Position numbers and translations under genes: made by a program. A stretch of 64,000 nucleotides of DNA, from assembly GCA_023653785.1 (NCBI GenBank), contig JAMKCH010078655.1, positions 1-64,000 of the forward strand, written 5' to 3'. Under the pieces are notes generated by a model. The model was not told the origin of the DNA, searched no databases, and saw only the letters and a list, made by a program, of their open reading frames with translations. Positions 11,080 through 24,498 of the stretch are shown piece after piece (the first letter of the stretch is position 1; each line of letters begins with the position of its first letter). Source of the DNA: Ophioderma brevispina. Lineage: Eukaryota; Echinodermata; Ophiuroidea; Amphilepidida; Ophiodermatidae.

Positions 11080-13985
11080 TAAACATATTTGTAACCATGT
11101 TAGTATGAGATGCAAGTGATGCCTTAATGAATAGTTGAATTAAAACAAATCCATCTTTTCCTCGAACTCTTTTTTTTTCTTTAATAAAGCCGTTAACATG
11201 CATCCAGTTCAGCTAGCCCATTAAGACCCATTTAAATCCCGACGACAAAAACAAGTGGGCACCAGGTGGGAAGCCAATGAGAGGGCCCAGGAAGTAGCCC
11301 ACAAATGACCCACGTGGGGCACATGTCACAATGTTGGAGAACTCTACAACGGCACAGTGAGTGCGAAAGTATATCGCCCTTTCGAATTTTGAGATTTTAA
11401 CAACTCTTGCATTGTAACTGGCTAGTAAACTAAATGCAAACGTTGACCTTTCTTGAATAAACAAATGAATAGCCTATTTCCCAAATATCTTGCTATCTTG
11501 GAAAGGAGGCGCCACACGCATGTGACCCATACTCCTGTACCTAAGGAATATTTTGAGCTATATTCAAAAGATTTAGAGCAGTTGAAACATTTGAACCCCC
11601 TAGTAACTTTACTCTCTCCTGGGGCCCACAAACGCAACAGCCAGGTCTCGGGCAGACATTCATATTTGCAAAAGCTATATTTTTCTCTGAATTTACCCGC
11701 ATTCAGATATTGGTACCTTTTGGGCTGCCGATCTAGGCCATCACTCAGCATGTGTGAGATGCCCGAAATCAGGTATCTGACAATAACAGGTGAATTATCT
11801 CATAAGGCGCTATACACTATTTTCTACTTCCCTCGCCAACTCGAATTGTTTTCATTGCAATATATAATCTAAAATAAAATAGTAATAAAAAGAAATCTTT
11901 TGCCCAGCGTGCAATATCCAACGACCTTCCGATTACGAGGACTATTACAAAAGGCGATCGCCTACAAAACGCCAAGCCGCGCAATCCGACAGGCCGCGCA
12001 GAAAGAAAAAGTCGTTCTGTTGCATACTCAAATAAAAATTCTTGGGCGTGTCAAGGGGGAAATAGCAGCAGTAAAAGGTATGGAAGGGATTAGTAAGACG
12101 ACATTTTGTGGAGTTTTTGCAAGTTGACTTATGTGATTTTTTGGACACACTTAGCCGAGGAACATGAACGTTAAATAATTTAACGCAGAGTGATAGGGGG
12201 TTCATATCCCTCTATTACATTTACGATTTTAAAGGAAAAAATGCGACCAATCAAAATACACCATATACTACACCTTATTCGGGACCGGGAAAACAATCAA
12301 CGCTTATACTGATCCACCACAAGGTGACCACGGCAGACTCACCAGCAGAAATGAAGAAAGCAATTCCTGATATTTTGCATGCCGACGTACGTAGCTTACG
12401 TTCCGTACCGTAAGTAGCTTTAAGTATGTTAGAGGCTTCGGCACACGTACCAACGTGGTCGCAACATTTTGTTTAATAATTAGTTAAAGCCCTTTAAAAA
12501 ATGTAAAGCTACCACTTTCACAAACATGCACCCAAATGACTTCCTATTATTTTCTTAAATTTTCACACTCTTGTCACACAGACTTAAATTTGTCAAAAAT
12601 TTTAAAATGTTAAAAAAAGCAAAAAACTAAAAAATTAAAAAAAAACTTAGAACATTCGTTACTCCATGACATATTACATATTGAAACGGGATTGGAAGTT
12701 AGCTGCATTTTCTTAGTGTTTTATTTTTGTCACGAATATAAGTCCTCAAAAGGTTATCATAGCTGCTCTGTTACAAATAATTTCCATTACATCGTATTAA
12801 TTATGCAAGTCGTGTGAGAATCGTGATCTCTTTAGAAAGGTCAGGCCTTCTGCCACTCCGCGTGAAGCCCGCCACGGAGGAGTCCAAGTAATTGCCCAAT
12901 TCAGCGCAACACCCAAATGCGTGACTCGAGTTTACGATGAATGACCTAGCAACCTGAGTGTCCCGCGGGAAACGTTCAGTCTGATGTTCCTTTCATAGGT
13001 GCGTACACGCATTGTGAATTGCTGTCGTTTTCGAGGTCTTTTTTACATGTGGAGCGGGCAAGTATCATATTTAAATAATTTTATGTAGGCATATCGCGTA
13101 GGGTAGCTAGACAGAAAGCTTGGATAATCAGGTTGGTGTCTGTGACTTAGTTAGATTTATGAAGACGAAATATTGTCGAAAATGTGGGTGTGGAAATTGC
13201 AACATTACTCGTCCCACAAATTTGAAAATTGAAGTTCAGTATTTCGAATTAAAGTTAATGAATTTTTCATGTCAGGATAGCTTCTGACAATAAATTGCGT
13301 CATTCGAATGGTACCGCTAGATGTTAGCTGTTAGGTTTACTGTATAGTAAATAGGAATTACGAAAGGGCAAAAATATTAGCGTGAAAAATCGAGAGATAA
13401 GTAAATCGCAGTGTGCATGTGTACAGTCAATGACATTACACTTCAGAAAAATCAACTTGAATTTCAATTATTTCGTTTATAAAAATCTTAGACTAATTAC
13501 ATTGATTGCATCCATATATGCAGTGATGGAGATTAGGTGGTGGTGTTTTGTTGTCAAACTCACTTTATAAAATTGAAATTGAAAGAGCGAAGGGGGAGAG
13601 ATTTTGACACGATTGCGCCATCTTGTACATGTCCCAGTACAAAGCCTATGGATAGGCAAGGTTATTGTGTGATACGCGCAAACCATGACCTGGCCGCGTT
13701 GCCTCCATGTACGGTATAGCTTGGTCCATTGAAGCGTGATGCTTGCTATGTTGTCGTTTTACACGGCAATGTGGGGACCCCATATCGACTTGATGGGGCT
13801 GTTTTGTGAGATATTATCTTTAGTAATGATGTTTGACTGAGTAGTAAATTATAATAAATGAAATGGGAATATATTTAGTATATTTTTTGAAATAATAAGA
13901 TTTTGTTTTTTGAAAAATGCAAATCGTGAAATCTTCTTCTCCTCTTTGATGTTTCATTGTTAATTTATTCACGGTCCTATGAAAT
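11080..13985. other. Long non-coding stretch, no gene supported
   Basis: Contains a GGGCC-type repeat in reverse orientation (11210-11330). Two overlapping open frames on opposite strands, 11453-11872 (+, 139 codons) and 11422-11751 (-, 109 codons), have no recognised domain and no splice-site support; at most one could be real. The rest is AT-rich with scattered short frames. Confidence 0.3.
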
Positions 13986-13989
13986 TCAG

Positions 13990-14510
13990 GGTATTCACTG
14001 TATTTTACTGCACATGCGAACTGAAACTGATAATAACTAGGAGAGATAGAAAATAATTACAAGGTTTGTGTGATTATTATTTTAAACTTGTAAAAGAAGT
14101 TAGAAGCGATAAAGACAGGATTAAATATTTTTCTCTTTAATTCAATGAAGGATTAATCATGTAAACTTTAGGTCGTTATGTATGCCGCCACGAACTGCCA
14201 AATGATTAGGAGAGGGTAGAGAATAATTAATATGATGTGTGTTGTTATTATGTGAAGAAGACTGGTAAGAAGTTGGAGTGCTCAGGACGTGATTAGATAT
14301 TTTTCTCTTTAATCATGGGGATAAATTCATGTAAAACTTTGGTTTCATTCAATGTATGCGCACAGAAATGCAAATAATTAGGAGAGGTATAGAATAATTA
14401 TAATGATGTTGGTGTTATTAGGTTGAAAGACTTGTAATGAAGTTAGGAGCGATGAAGACATAGTTAAATATTTTCGCTTCAACTGTTCAGTTTAGGAGAA
14501 GTTAAATTAA
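13990..14510 (+). repeat. Tandem repeat, ~171-bp unit, about 3 copies
   Basis: The landmark AGGAGAG(A/G)...AGA(A/G)AATAATTA recurs at about 14039, 14208 and 14380, each followed by a region with AGAAGTTAG(A/G)AGCGAT and TTAAATATTTT. The copies differ by substitutions and indels. A monomer near 170 bp is in the size range of centromere-like satellites, but three copies are too few to claim that. Confidence 0.75.
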
Positions 14511-15243
14511 GGTTTAATAGTAATAATATTATATGAATAGGTGAAGATAAGGCTAATGTTCGTATAAATGATAGGAAAAAAAAAAAAGTTGTTATTCTTC
14601 TCTTTATTGTTTTGTTGGATTATTATTTGGTGAATAAAAATACATACTTAATACTAAAATAACTTCTAAAGACACATGATAACTTTTACCCTGCAATCAA
14701 TGTTTAGAAAGTTATCACTTCTTCCTGCATTTACGGATTTGGTGAATTAATAAAGTGTTGTCATTTTGATGTTGCGGAATAACTAAATCAATTAAAATAA
14801 TTATCATTCTGTAGGGATAGTTAGGAAAATGCTCTCATAGGAATAATTAAGACTGTCCCCTATGAAATAGCGGATATGGATTTATGTGGTATGATGATTG
14901 AGATACGGAAAGCATATTGCCCCTCCCTTTGGAGTTATTGTATTGTCAAGTGTAATTAAGAATGGAGGATACTCAATCTGGCGAGTATGTACTAGATCGA
15001 CGGGGGGGGGATGATGTGAGTTAAAATAAAATACAGATACTCACATCATGGCGGGCAATGTATTTGATCGAGGGGGGATGACGTGAGTCAAAACAAGCAT
15101 GGGGATAAATAAGGAAGTTTATGGAAATAAGACTATAGAAAAGAGTAATGACCATCATATTCTTTATTTCATTGTTTGCGCATTACACATGATGTTTGCA
15201 GGTATTAAAGTAGTAAGTAGGGCATTGTGGTTCAAACCTTGCA
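14511..15243. other. Non-coding DNA, no gene seen
   Basis: AT-rich, with a 9-G run at 15002 and a near-duplicated ATCGAGGGGGGATGA(T/C)GTGAGT motif at about 14996 and 15066. Confidence 0.4.
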
Positions 15244-15768
15244 CTCTACAATTCAGGGACGAGGTCCCCCATCACTCTACAATTCAGGCGAGGTCCCACT
15301 CTACAATAAGGACGAGGTTCCCACTCTACCATTTTAAGGGACGAGGTCCCCACTATACCATCGAGGGGACGAGTCCCACTATACATTTCAGGGACGAGGG
15401 TCCCACTCTACAATGCAGGGACGAGGTCCACTCTCACTTCAGGGACGAGTCCCACTCTACAATTCAGGGACGAGGTCCCACTCTACACTTCAGGGACGAC
15501 GGCCCACTCTAATCTTCAGGGACGAGGTCCCATTCAACAATTCAGGGACGAGGTCCACTCAAATTCAGGGACGAGGTCACATTCTACAATTCAGGGACGA
15601 GGTCCCACTGTACAATTCAGGGACGAGGTCCCACTCTACAATTCAGGGACGGGGTCCCACGCTACAATTAGGGACGAGTCCCACTCACACTTCAGGGACG
15701 AGGTACGCTATACACTTCAGGGACGAGGTCCAAGTCTACACTCAGGACGAGGTCCCACTCGAAGCTTC
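15244..15768 (+). repeat. 26-bp minisatellite, about 20 copies
   Basis: Consensus unit close to TACAATTCAGGGACGAGG followed by TCCCACTC. The units differ by single-base gains and losses. Long open frames across it (15099-15512 and 15413-15814) arise from the repeat and give a repetitive peptide containing RDE and GTR; they are not taken as genes. Confidence 0.9.
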
Positions 15769-18179
15769 ATGGCTTCTATGGTTTGAACCAAACCAGTGCC
15801 CTGGTTTTAATTAAATTAGAGGTGTATGATTTTGAAGATATCAAAAATCCCATGTGTGTTAAATGAAAAAATCTGCAATCCTAGGGTCATATGGTTGTAT
15901 TTACGGTGCCGGCCAGTGCGCTGATAGAGGGGGGTCCCCTGGCCAAATTTTTATATGGTATTAAGAGATTAAATTACATTCAAAAGCCTTTAATTAGCAC
16001 ATTAGGAGATTCTGACTTGTGATTTTCCAAAGTGAACATTCCAAAACTTACAGATTGTGGTACTAAAATTCGTTAATGAAGATGTAGGTGATGTGTGCAT
16101 GTACATCAATAGTTCAATGTATGGTATACTTTTTCTGGCATGTGCCGATTTTCGATTTGATGACAAAAAACACTAAAGATTTCATATTTAAAGTATTTCA
16201 AATTGTGCACTGTATGTATGTGGAGAGGAGAGGCGACGAAAGGGTATGTAAATTATGATGTAAATGAAAGTGTGTAAATACTTGATAAAGACAAATACAT
16301 CGCCGTCTGACTGTCTCCTTCATAGGTATTTGACGTTGTGATGTAACTACGAAACAAGGCGAAGGTGTTTAATAAAACTGAGCAAATGATTTTACCGAGT
16401 CACGGGCGTCATTCAGAAGGGGCGCAAGGTTCTGCCCCTTGCAACTTACCCCGGCGAGCCTCCGGGGCGCGCCGCCGTCCACGTACAATATCATTACACC
16501 GTATTTACTCGTAAATATCACATTCTTTTAAAAGTGTGCGAATAGGTAAAAGGTCAAACACAGGGGAAATGCACTGGTACTACTAAAATTGAGATTGGTG
16601 TCCGATATGCGTTTTGAGCCCCCCTTGACCTATGGAACCTGAGTTGGACATGCAGGTTAAGAAAAAACAAGACTGAATGTTTTATTATTAACGGTTTCAG
16701 GGTGATCCAAAAAATCAAAGGCATATAGAGTTTAATTTGCGTTAAAATACGTATAACCGCAAAACTTAAATAAGGGGATGATCCAATCAAACATCCAGCC
16801 ATTCATGTTTCCTAAAAAATGTAAGAACCTGATTATAAAGGTGTGATCCAATCCAAATCCTAAAACTAATGTTTCCCCGAGGCCTCACTTACATAAAAGC
16901 AATTAAATCAATCCAACCTTGGATAGTGAAAGTTTTGAAAACGTTTTATTCATAACATCAAAAGGAAACCATTCTTAAATGGCTATTTCTTGATCCACAG
17001 CATAGTCCCCTGATTACCTAAAAGAAATTAATAATTATTTCAAAGGAAAGAAATTTTTATATATCTGAACCGTTGACTCAAGATGACAAAATTAAGCAAT
17101 ATATCATCGTCCTAATCCTTCACATACCAATTAATGGATATTTCCTCTTGAACCCGCTCTTTCTTTTTAAAGGAATTTGGATTATTATTATTGATATCGC
17201 CCACGACTTGCTACGTGTGGTAACCAACGTTTAAGCCTCCGTTCATTCAAATGCACTATAACGATTAAAAGACGATGTTAACCAGCAAATCACTGTAAAA
17301 GTTCTCAGGAACCTTCGCTGATAATTGCCATGTATTTCACTCTTTTTAACACTAATATCTTTTGTAAATGTACGTTAAGGTTTCTTATGAGTACAATCCA
17401 TATGAGTAAAAATTGAAAACAACATTTCAGTAAAAACTATATCACTGTATGATTTTAGAGGATATTAATCGGCACGAATATTTTCTGCAAACCTGCGATT
17501 GCAAAAAGTAGGTTCAAAACCAAGCGCAATAGAGCGGGTAGGCGCAGGCTACCCCGGCCCCAAAACCACTTCAGAGAATAAAGCGCACATATTATCATGA
17601 ATGGCATCACTATTGAGACGAGTTGAATTAGCTCCTGGAGAAACGATTTCGACCAGAATCCTCATATTCGCATTAATCATGTACCACACAGCTCGACTAC
17701 CAAACAGCCAACAAACAACAAATTTAACCTAACCGAAAATTAATACGCCTACTGTGTACTTTTGAGCTAAAATTACATTGAAGGGCATACCTTGGGCACA
17801 AATTCCAGACATTACATTTTGTATTAAGGTACACCGAAAAACTTTAAAGGTATTTTTAATTATTTATCCGACTTTAAATTATTTTAACGAAAGGTTAAAA
17901 CTACTACAATTGTGGGTTTGAGCTAAGGGACGCTTGGGCACAATCAGACATTTTTTTAAATTTGTAACAAGGTACACTGAACTTTCAAACCAATTCAATT
18001 CTAAAGAGTCGGAAATGGTTGAAACATTTTCAAATCATTTTCACAAGATGTTTAACAATTAGGGGTCACAATATCGCCCAAAATGCAAGCTTTTTTTCCA
18101 CAGTCGTAGTTCTACAAAGGAACAACGGATTTTGATGGGGTTTTCGGCATTTTCTGAAGGTATTTCTCCTCTCTTTGGT
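15769..18179. other. Long non-coding stretch, no gene seen
   Basis: No supported frames. A GC-rich island at about 16400-16490 contains two short hairpins (GGGGCGCAAGG...CCCCTTGC and CCCCGGCGAGCC/CCGGGGCGCGCC-like). The rest is AT-rich. Confidence 0.4.
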
Positions 18180-19935
18180 GTCATCAACTTTCAACGAAAC
18201 CATGGAAACTGAGTGTTGTACGCATGTTCCAAGGACCCATAGGCCTACTGCCCCGGCCTACTGCACGACATCCGGTGAAAGTACAGTTTATAGACTGGTT
18301 CCATTTTTCAAAAAGCAAATAGTCGAAGGCATTTTGAGTAAAAGCAATTGAAACAGTGTTTCTATATGGAAATTTTATGCTGATTCCAAATCTTCCGGTC
18401 TCCAAAGCTAATTTTTAGGGGAAGTGTGCCTAATTTGCACAAATTCAAAATGGCCGCCATTTTAAAATTTTTGTACATAACTCAAATTTAAGGCTTGTAA
18501 AGACTTCATTCTTGTGTCTATACATATGTTTTCAGGGTCAGAGAACACAACTAGACCATCAGTTAAGGTATTATGCCATATATTGACAATTAATTTGCAT
18601 AAATTTAAAACGGCGGCCATTTTTAATTTTATGCAAATTAACTGTCAACATGACCTAATGCTGTAAGGTCATGCACCAGTGAGTTGGGAGCAAAGTGTGT
18701 TACATGCTTGAAACTACCAAATATTACACGTTTTCACACTTAAATGAGAGTAAGTCATCAATTTTTTTAGATAGCTATAAAACTATATATTGTTGTAAAG
18801 CTAAAAATGTAAGGAAGACAAATATGCAACTTGTATGTGCATATAGAGGGTGCCACAAGTGTCATATAAGGTGGAAAAGTGAAATTTTGATGTAAAAATA
18901 CAAAATTTGTTACCTTCAATTAAACTGTTGTATTAGTCGAAATGAATGCCACATAAATAACAAACAAAATGAGATGTTATTTATCTTAATGCATGGCAGG
19001 GTCACAAAGATATAAAACAAAAAAATGCAAAAGCCCCGAATATCAAAAATCCCTAGACTTTAACACATGCCTCATCCGTTGGCACCTCATCCGTAGGCAC
19101 CTCATCCGTAGGCACCTCATCCGTAGGCACCACCCTCTCTGACCCTGACTGACTCAAAATTACGACAACTCAAAAAGTAAAAAATACAATACAAAATGAA
19201 TGACATACCATATCAAAGCTAGATAAATTCCCTTTAAAAGGAAATATAAATCAGCTGAATACCTAACTTGGTTCTTATGATACAATAAAAATGTTCTAAA
19301 ATATTTGTGAAAAGTTAACGCCACCCTCATTTGTATACCCAAACTCATGGCGCATGACCATAACTAATGATCTAATTTAATTCCTTGACCCTGAAAACAT
19401 ATGTATAGACACAAGAAAGAAGTACAAGCCTTAAATCTTGAGTTATGTACAAAAATGTCAAAATGGCAGCCCATTTTGATTTTTTATGCAAATTAACTGT
19501 TAAGTTGACCTAATGCTATAACTAATGATCTAATTGTATTCCTTAACCCTGAAAACATTTGTATAGCCACAAGAATGAAGTCATTACAAGCCTTAAATAT
19601 TGAGTTATGTACAAACAAACGTTAAAATGGCGGCCATTTTGAATTTATGCTAATTAGGCACATTTCCTCTCAAAATTCAGCTTGGGGACCAGAAAATTTG
19701 GAATTAGCATAAATGTTCATCTAAAAACACTAACCCAATTGCTTTTACTCAAAAATGCCTTCGTCATGTTGTAGGAAGCACTTTTTTGAGAAATGGAACC
19801 AAGTCTATTAACACCGCTGTCCTGCATCGATCGCGGCAAAGAGATAAGATCACATGCCGTCGCGGTGCATAAGCGAGTGCCTGGCTTTTGTCGAGATGTT
19901 GTAGGTCCTTCTCTCCTATTTCCATGGTTTCATCG
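18180..19935. repeat. Large inverted repeat (~500-600 bp arms)
   Basis: The left arm (about 18180-18688) and right arm (about 19338-19935) are diverged reverse complements. Shared landmarks are GAAACCATGGAAA, a TGGTTCCATTT(T)TC block, AATTGCTTTTACTCAAAA, AAATGGCGGCCATTTT and GGTCATGC. The right arm contains an additional internal duplication of about 125 bp (two copies of the AGCCTTAAAT...GAGTTATGTACAAA block). Some stretches inside the arms do not match. No coding capacity. It may be a foldback-type transposon or a rearranged dispersed repeat. Confidence 0.7.
19076..19132 (+). repeat. 15-bp tandem repeat, about 4 copies
   Basis: Unit GGCACCTCATCCGTA repeated almost perfectly; it lies in the spacer of the large inverted repeat. 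Confidence 0.9.
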
Positions 19936-22440
19936 ACCTATGTGAATTGCCGGTAAATCGGTGCCGAACAAACTTGGTAAATTAATAGAAAGGTGGTCCT
20001 ACATTAAACTATGGGTCTTGGTTCTGCACCAAGATGTTAGGCCACAGCTTGCCAAGCAAACAACATTTTATTTCATGATTTTTGTTCATCTTCGTTTCGT
20101 TTTTGAATAAATGATGATATATACGGTCAAAGTTATTGAACGCACAGTAAAAGCTCGAGTTTTATTTTATTCGTGAACAAGGCTATAGCTCAATCTAAAT
20201 CGGCCGGTGATAACACATGAACGTTTTTTTTTTCAACTTCATCATGTTTATTGATCAATAGCGCCATGTTATTTGCTGGTGTCAATGAATTGTGGTGTAC
20301 ATCCGTTGGTCACTGATATTCAAGAAAAAAGGAGATGACATTTATTTCATTTTCAAGAAAATGTGCACATATTAGATGTGAGAACACGCTTACAACTGAT
20401 TTTATAATTTTAGAGAATTTATTTAGGAAAATTTGTAAACCTTTGTAAATGCTATGAGATCTGCCAGCTGGCATATGCTCATTGCCTTCTTAAAAAACTC
20501 TTAAATATAACCGCTTGAAATTTTTACACATAAAAACATTTTTGCATACAGGGCTGCACTTTGATTGACCATATCTCCGGAACCGTGAACCCGATTTCGA
20601 TGAAATAAAAAGTAGATTACAATCTATAGAATGTAATGATGTCATATTATCTCATTTTCTTGAAAATCATGTTTTTGGCCAACTCTATAACGGGTAGCCC
20701 AGCTCCCCTTGAATTTTCTGGTACAAAAGAGTGTGCACGTATTACTCTATCTGTTCTAAGAAATACCTCTGAAAACGTCTAACCTTTCATTTACTGGTAT
20801 TTACGGAATTGAATAATCTCATATGCTATCATAGCATGGGCGTGATTTTCATGCATTTGGACTGAAGATGTATATAGGGACCGGAGAGAGGACAATAGCA
20901 AGGTCGTTTGCCTATTGTATTTGCTCAAACCAAAAGACCCTGTCCAACAATTTTCGCAGTGAGTATTTGGGTAGTGAGACCGACTGAGAAAATAACGCAT
21001 ATTCATAGGCTTAGGAGGTGGGGTAGGGGTGGGGGACTTGGGGGCTGGGATCCATCAATAATTTTGGTGAGGGCTAGAATACCCTTGAGGCCACCTCAAT
21101 AATCATAACACTCTTTACAAAAAAATCCAAAGATTCACCCTCCCGCAGCCTTTCCCCTCCCGGAAAGCCTCGCGGAGGCCACCGACCTCCATCACCCTGC
21201 AAGTGGGCCCCAAATCCTAAAAATCTTCCTAACCCTATGTTTATGTTTGCGTGCCTTCCGACTGACTGCCCTTAAATATCACTAACATCACTAATAAAAT
21301 GCCGTTCTGAAAAACATATTCATGACGGCATTTGTTGATTTGGACTTTGGCATGTTAGGCAAGGCAATATGGGTCACGTGGGATGCGTGGCTGTGGTCGT
21401 ACATTGCTCCAAGCTACGCCATTAGTGTGTTTTAGCCGGAATCCTGTACATATTTCTGCTTTGCCGCAATTATTGATCATTGAGACAGAACACGACGACT
21501 CCTTTTGAACCGTGGAAACAAATTAGACGAAATTGCGTTTTGAAGGTAAAAAAGATGTCTTCATTTTTTCTATATAATTATAAACAAGTTAGAGCTACCC
21601 ACAAAGCAATGACATCAGTTTGTAGAAAAGCCTCCTTTAAATTTATGGCGAGATTCGCCATGAACATATCTTCATGTGGTTGATGACACTTTAAAAAAAA
21701 AAAAAAAAGGAAGATGCCCCACCCGATTACAACATATGTTTTTCTCACTTTCATAGGGCGGGCCGTCACCACATTCTTTTAATTCCAAAATTTCATTTGA
21801 ACCCGATATATCATTTCAATTTGAGCGTTAATCATGTTAACTGTGTGTGTATTGCAATAGCACATAGAGTACGTACAAACTATTTTCATTTTTCAGGTTG
21901 CCGTGAACAAACCATATTTTAGCCTGTAAGCCTGTAACATCATAATAGGAAAGAAGTCAGTCAAAATATTTTGTAGATGAGATGAGAAAAATTCAAGGTT
22001 TCTAATGGTATTAAAATCTCATTGGCCATGGGGTCAAAAGAAAAATTGTTCATTTTGTTACATACTTCACTGAAGTAAACCATTTTCCACTATAAATAAT
22101 ATTATGGGTATGGCAGTTGTAAAGGTTGCAAATTTTCATGAAAATGAATAAAATGCCATCTCAATTCTCTTCTGAATATGAGTGATTAAGAGACATACAC
22201 TATGCTGCATTGATTCAAGAAAAAAATGGCGTTATTGATATGTAAATCCACCGGGTATGCAGCAGACATAGCTCTTCAGATTCCCCTTTTAGTATGTCAG
22301 CCCGGACCAGTTTTGGATACCAAGGGGTAGGTGAAAGAGAAGAAAAATTTCATTGCTACCTCATGTAAGGTACATATGTGGGGATCATGGCCTGGGTGGA
22401 ATGTAGAAATCAGAAGTGGTGCAATTTCTTTTTATGGGCC
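19936..22440. other. Long non-coding stretch, no gene seen
   Basis: No frame with recognisable content. Contains a pyrimidine-rich, GC-rich patch near 21135-21200 and an A16 run near 21692. Short frames are not supported. Confidence 0.4.
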
Positions 22441-22980
22441 AAAAAAGGTCAAAATTGACCCAAATAAGGTAAAAATCGTAGAATGGTAATTTATTTATTC
22501 CAACTTCACATTAAAATGTAGTTGTATTTAATTTTCCCCGCTCTATAGCCGTGGATTCAAGAAAAATTTGAGTGATTGAATCTGGGGTCAAAATTGACCC
22601 CAGGGCCATGGTTAAAATTGACCCAAATGAGGTAAAAATCATAGAATGGTGATGTATTTATTCCAACTCAAACTAGTATTTCATTTTCCCCACTCTATAG
22701 CAGAAGATTCAAGAAGAATTGGAATGTTAGAATCTAGGGCCAAATTTGACCCAGAAAGGGCAAAAAGGTCAAAATTGACCCAAATAAGGTAACAATTATA
22801 GAATGGTGATGTATTTATTCCAACTTTATATTAAAATTAATGCAGTAGTATTTCAATTTCTCCACTCTATAGCAATAGATTCAAGAAGAATTTGAATATT
22901 GGAATCTATGGTCAAAATTGACCCAGAAAGGGCAAAAAGGTCAAAATTGACCCAAAATATGAGTCATTAAAAGTTAAAAA
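22440..22980 (+). repeat. Tandem repeat, ~160-165-bp unit, about 3.3 copies
   Basis: The landmark GGTCAAAATTGACCCAAAT followed by (A/G)AGGTAA and ATAGAATGGT recurs at about 22448, 22611, 22771 and (partly) 22940. Each unit also holds a CACTCTATAG(C)...GATTCAAGA block. The GGTCAA...TTGACC core is a near-perfect dyad. No coding evidence. Confidence 0.85.
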
Positions 22981-23829
22981 TGGCAAGGTAATCATTCCAC
23001 TTACATGTATTTTAAAACGTCTAAAATAAAACCTCATTTCTATTAATATATTGGTAGTAGATTAAAATTAACTAAATGTTGACATTTTGGGTCAAGATAC
23101 ACCCCAAAAGAGCAATATAATAGTCCAATTTAATAGTTTCATCTTGATTGAGTCGCCCTGACTCCAACACCCATCTGTTAAATATCGTGCATAAAACCAG
23201 TTTTGATATGAGGGCTAAAACGTGATTTATGAAGCCTCCTAGAATACTGTGTAAAAACAATAAATTATGCACTTTTTCACTCATAATGTCTAAGTTAAAT
23301 ATTTTAAGTCCTACGATTTGACAGAGTAAATGAGACAAATAGCAGCTTTCTACAGACACCAATATTATATCCTTATCACTTCATGTAAAATCTGTGGATC
23401 CCGGGGACGAGTGGATCTTTAATAAATTTGACTCCAAATTGACCCTAGAAAGGGCCAAAAAGAGGTCAAAATAGACCCCAAAAGAGTGTGAAATAAAAGC
23501 TATAAATTGGGCAATTATACTGTGGAAGTTAATGTTTTGAGAAGCAACTGGAACAGACAAATTAATGTTTGCACTTTTTGTCAGTGGGCAACCACATAGA
23601 TTTGCATAGACGAAACGATTGCCACGTTGGCAAAGGTGGACAATATCATCATCATCTTTCGACTTTTGTCGAAATATGTGGGGTACTTCTTTGCAAAATG
23701 TCTTTATCATGCATTGCTGCTCCACTTCAAAGTAAAGGTGGTATCTCTTTTACATAGCATATCAGAGTAGGTTAGTGATCTGCTACCTCTACTTGGACTT
23801 GGAAGACTCCACAGAATAAAGGTCTGATA
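22981..23829. other. Non-coding DNA, no gene supported
   Basis: A further GGTCAAAATAGACCCC-like fragment at about 23465 may be a stray unit of the preceding repeat. Minus-strand frames 23072-23362 and 23381-23725 have no recognised content. Confidence 0.4.
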
Positions 23830-24498
23830 TAATAAAGATCTCATATTTGTTAATGTTTGTTTACAAGAGGGGGTCTTTCCTAATGTTTGGAAGACTTCGT
23901 CTATCACACCAATTCCCAAAGTCCAGAATGCCAAAACACTTGACAAATTACGACCGATTAGTCTTATTAAATTATTTGGGAAAGTTTTGAGAAGTTTTTG
24001 GCTGATTGGAGGTTAGCTGATATTTCTGGCCACATTGACTGCAAGCAATTTGGTAATATACCTGACAGTTCTACAACTTATTATTTGGATTATTTGGTTG
24101 ATCTTGTTGACACAGTCCTTAGGGGAATTGATAAGCCCAGTCATTACGCCTCTTTATGTGCCATCGATTTTATTAAGGCTTTCGACAGGATCAACCATAA
24201 TATTGCAATTAACAAATTAACTGACTTAGGGGTTCGTCACACCACAATTCCTTGTATATGCAGCATCCTAACAGATCGCACTCAAACTGTAAAAAAGGGC
24301 AAGTCGTCCTCACCCCTTCAGATATGGGGCGGTGTTCCACAAGGTACCAATTTTGGGCCGATAATTTTTTCTGCTGTGGCAAACGATTCTGCTATTGATG
24401 CACAGCTGCGGTGGAAGTATGTGGACGACTTGACCCTTAGAGAAGTTATTAATGTAAAAACTCACAATAGATCTCAATTGCAAGAGGATGTCATATAA
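23830..24498 (+). pseudogene. Non-LTR retrotransposon reverse transcriptase fragment
   Basis: Reverse transcriptase of a LINE copies element RNA at the target site. Legible motifs in order: VFPNVWKTSSITPIPKVQ near 23872-23925, LRPISLIKLFGKVL near 23948-23990 (fingers), a frame change near 23990, then in the 23998-24498 frame CAIDFIKAFDRINH (palm motif A), GGVPQGTNFGPIIF (motif B-like PQG) and YVDDLTL (motif C with the catalytic Asp pair). The endonuclease and 3' part are absent, so it is a 5'- and 3'-truncated relic about 500 bp upstream of the four-TM gene. It is probably in the CR1/Jockey group, but the clade is not certain. Confidence 0.85.

Noticed and set aside
11422..11872. 139-codon (+) and 109-codon (-) overlapping frames
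   Set aside because: No motif, no splice support, and both strands are open, as expected for occasional chance frames.
15099..15814. Two frames of more than 130 codons
   Set aside because: They are mostly minisatellite; the rest has no recognised content.
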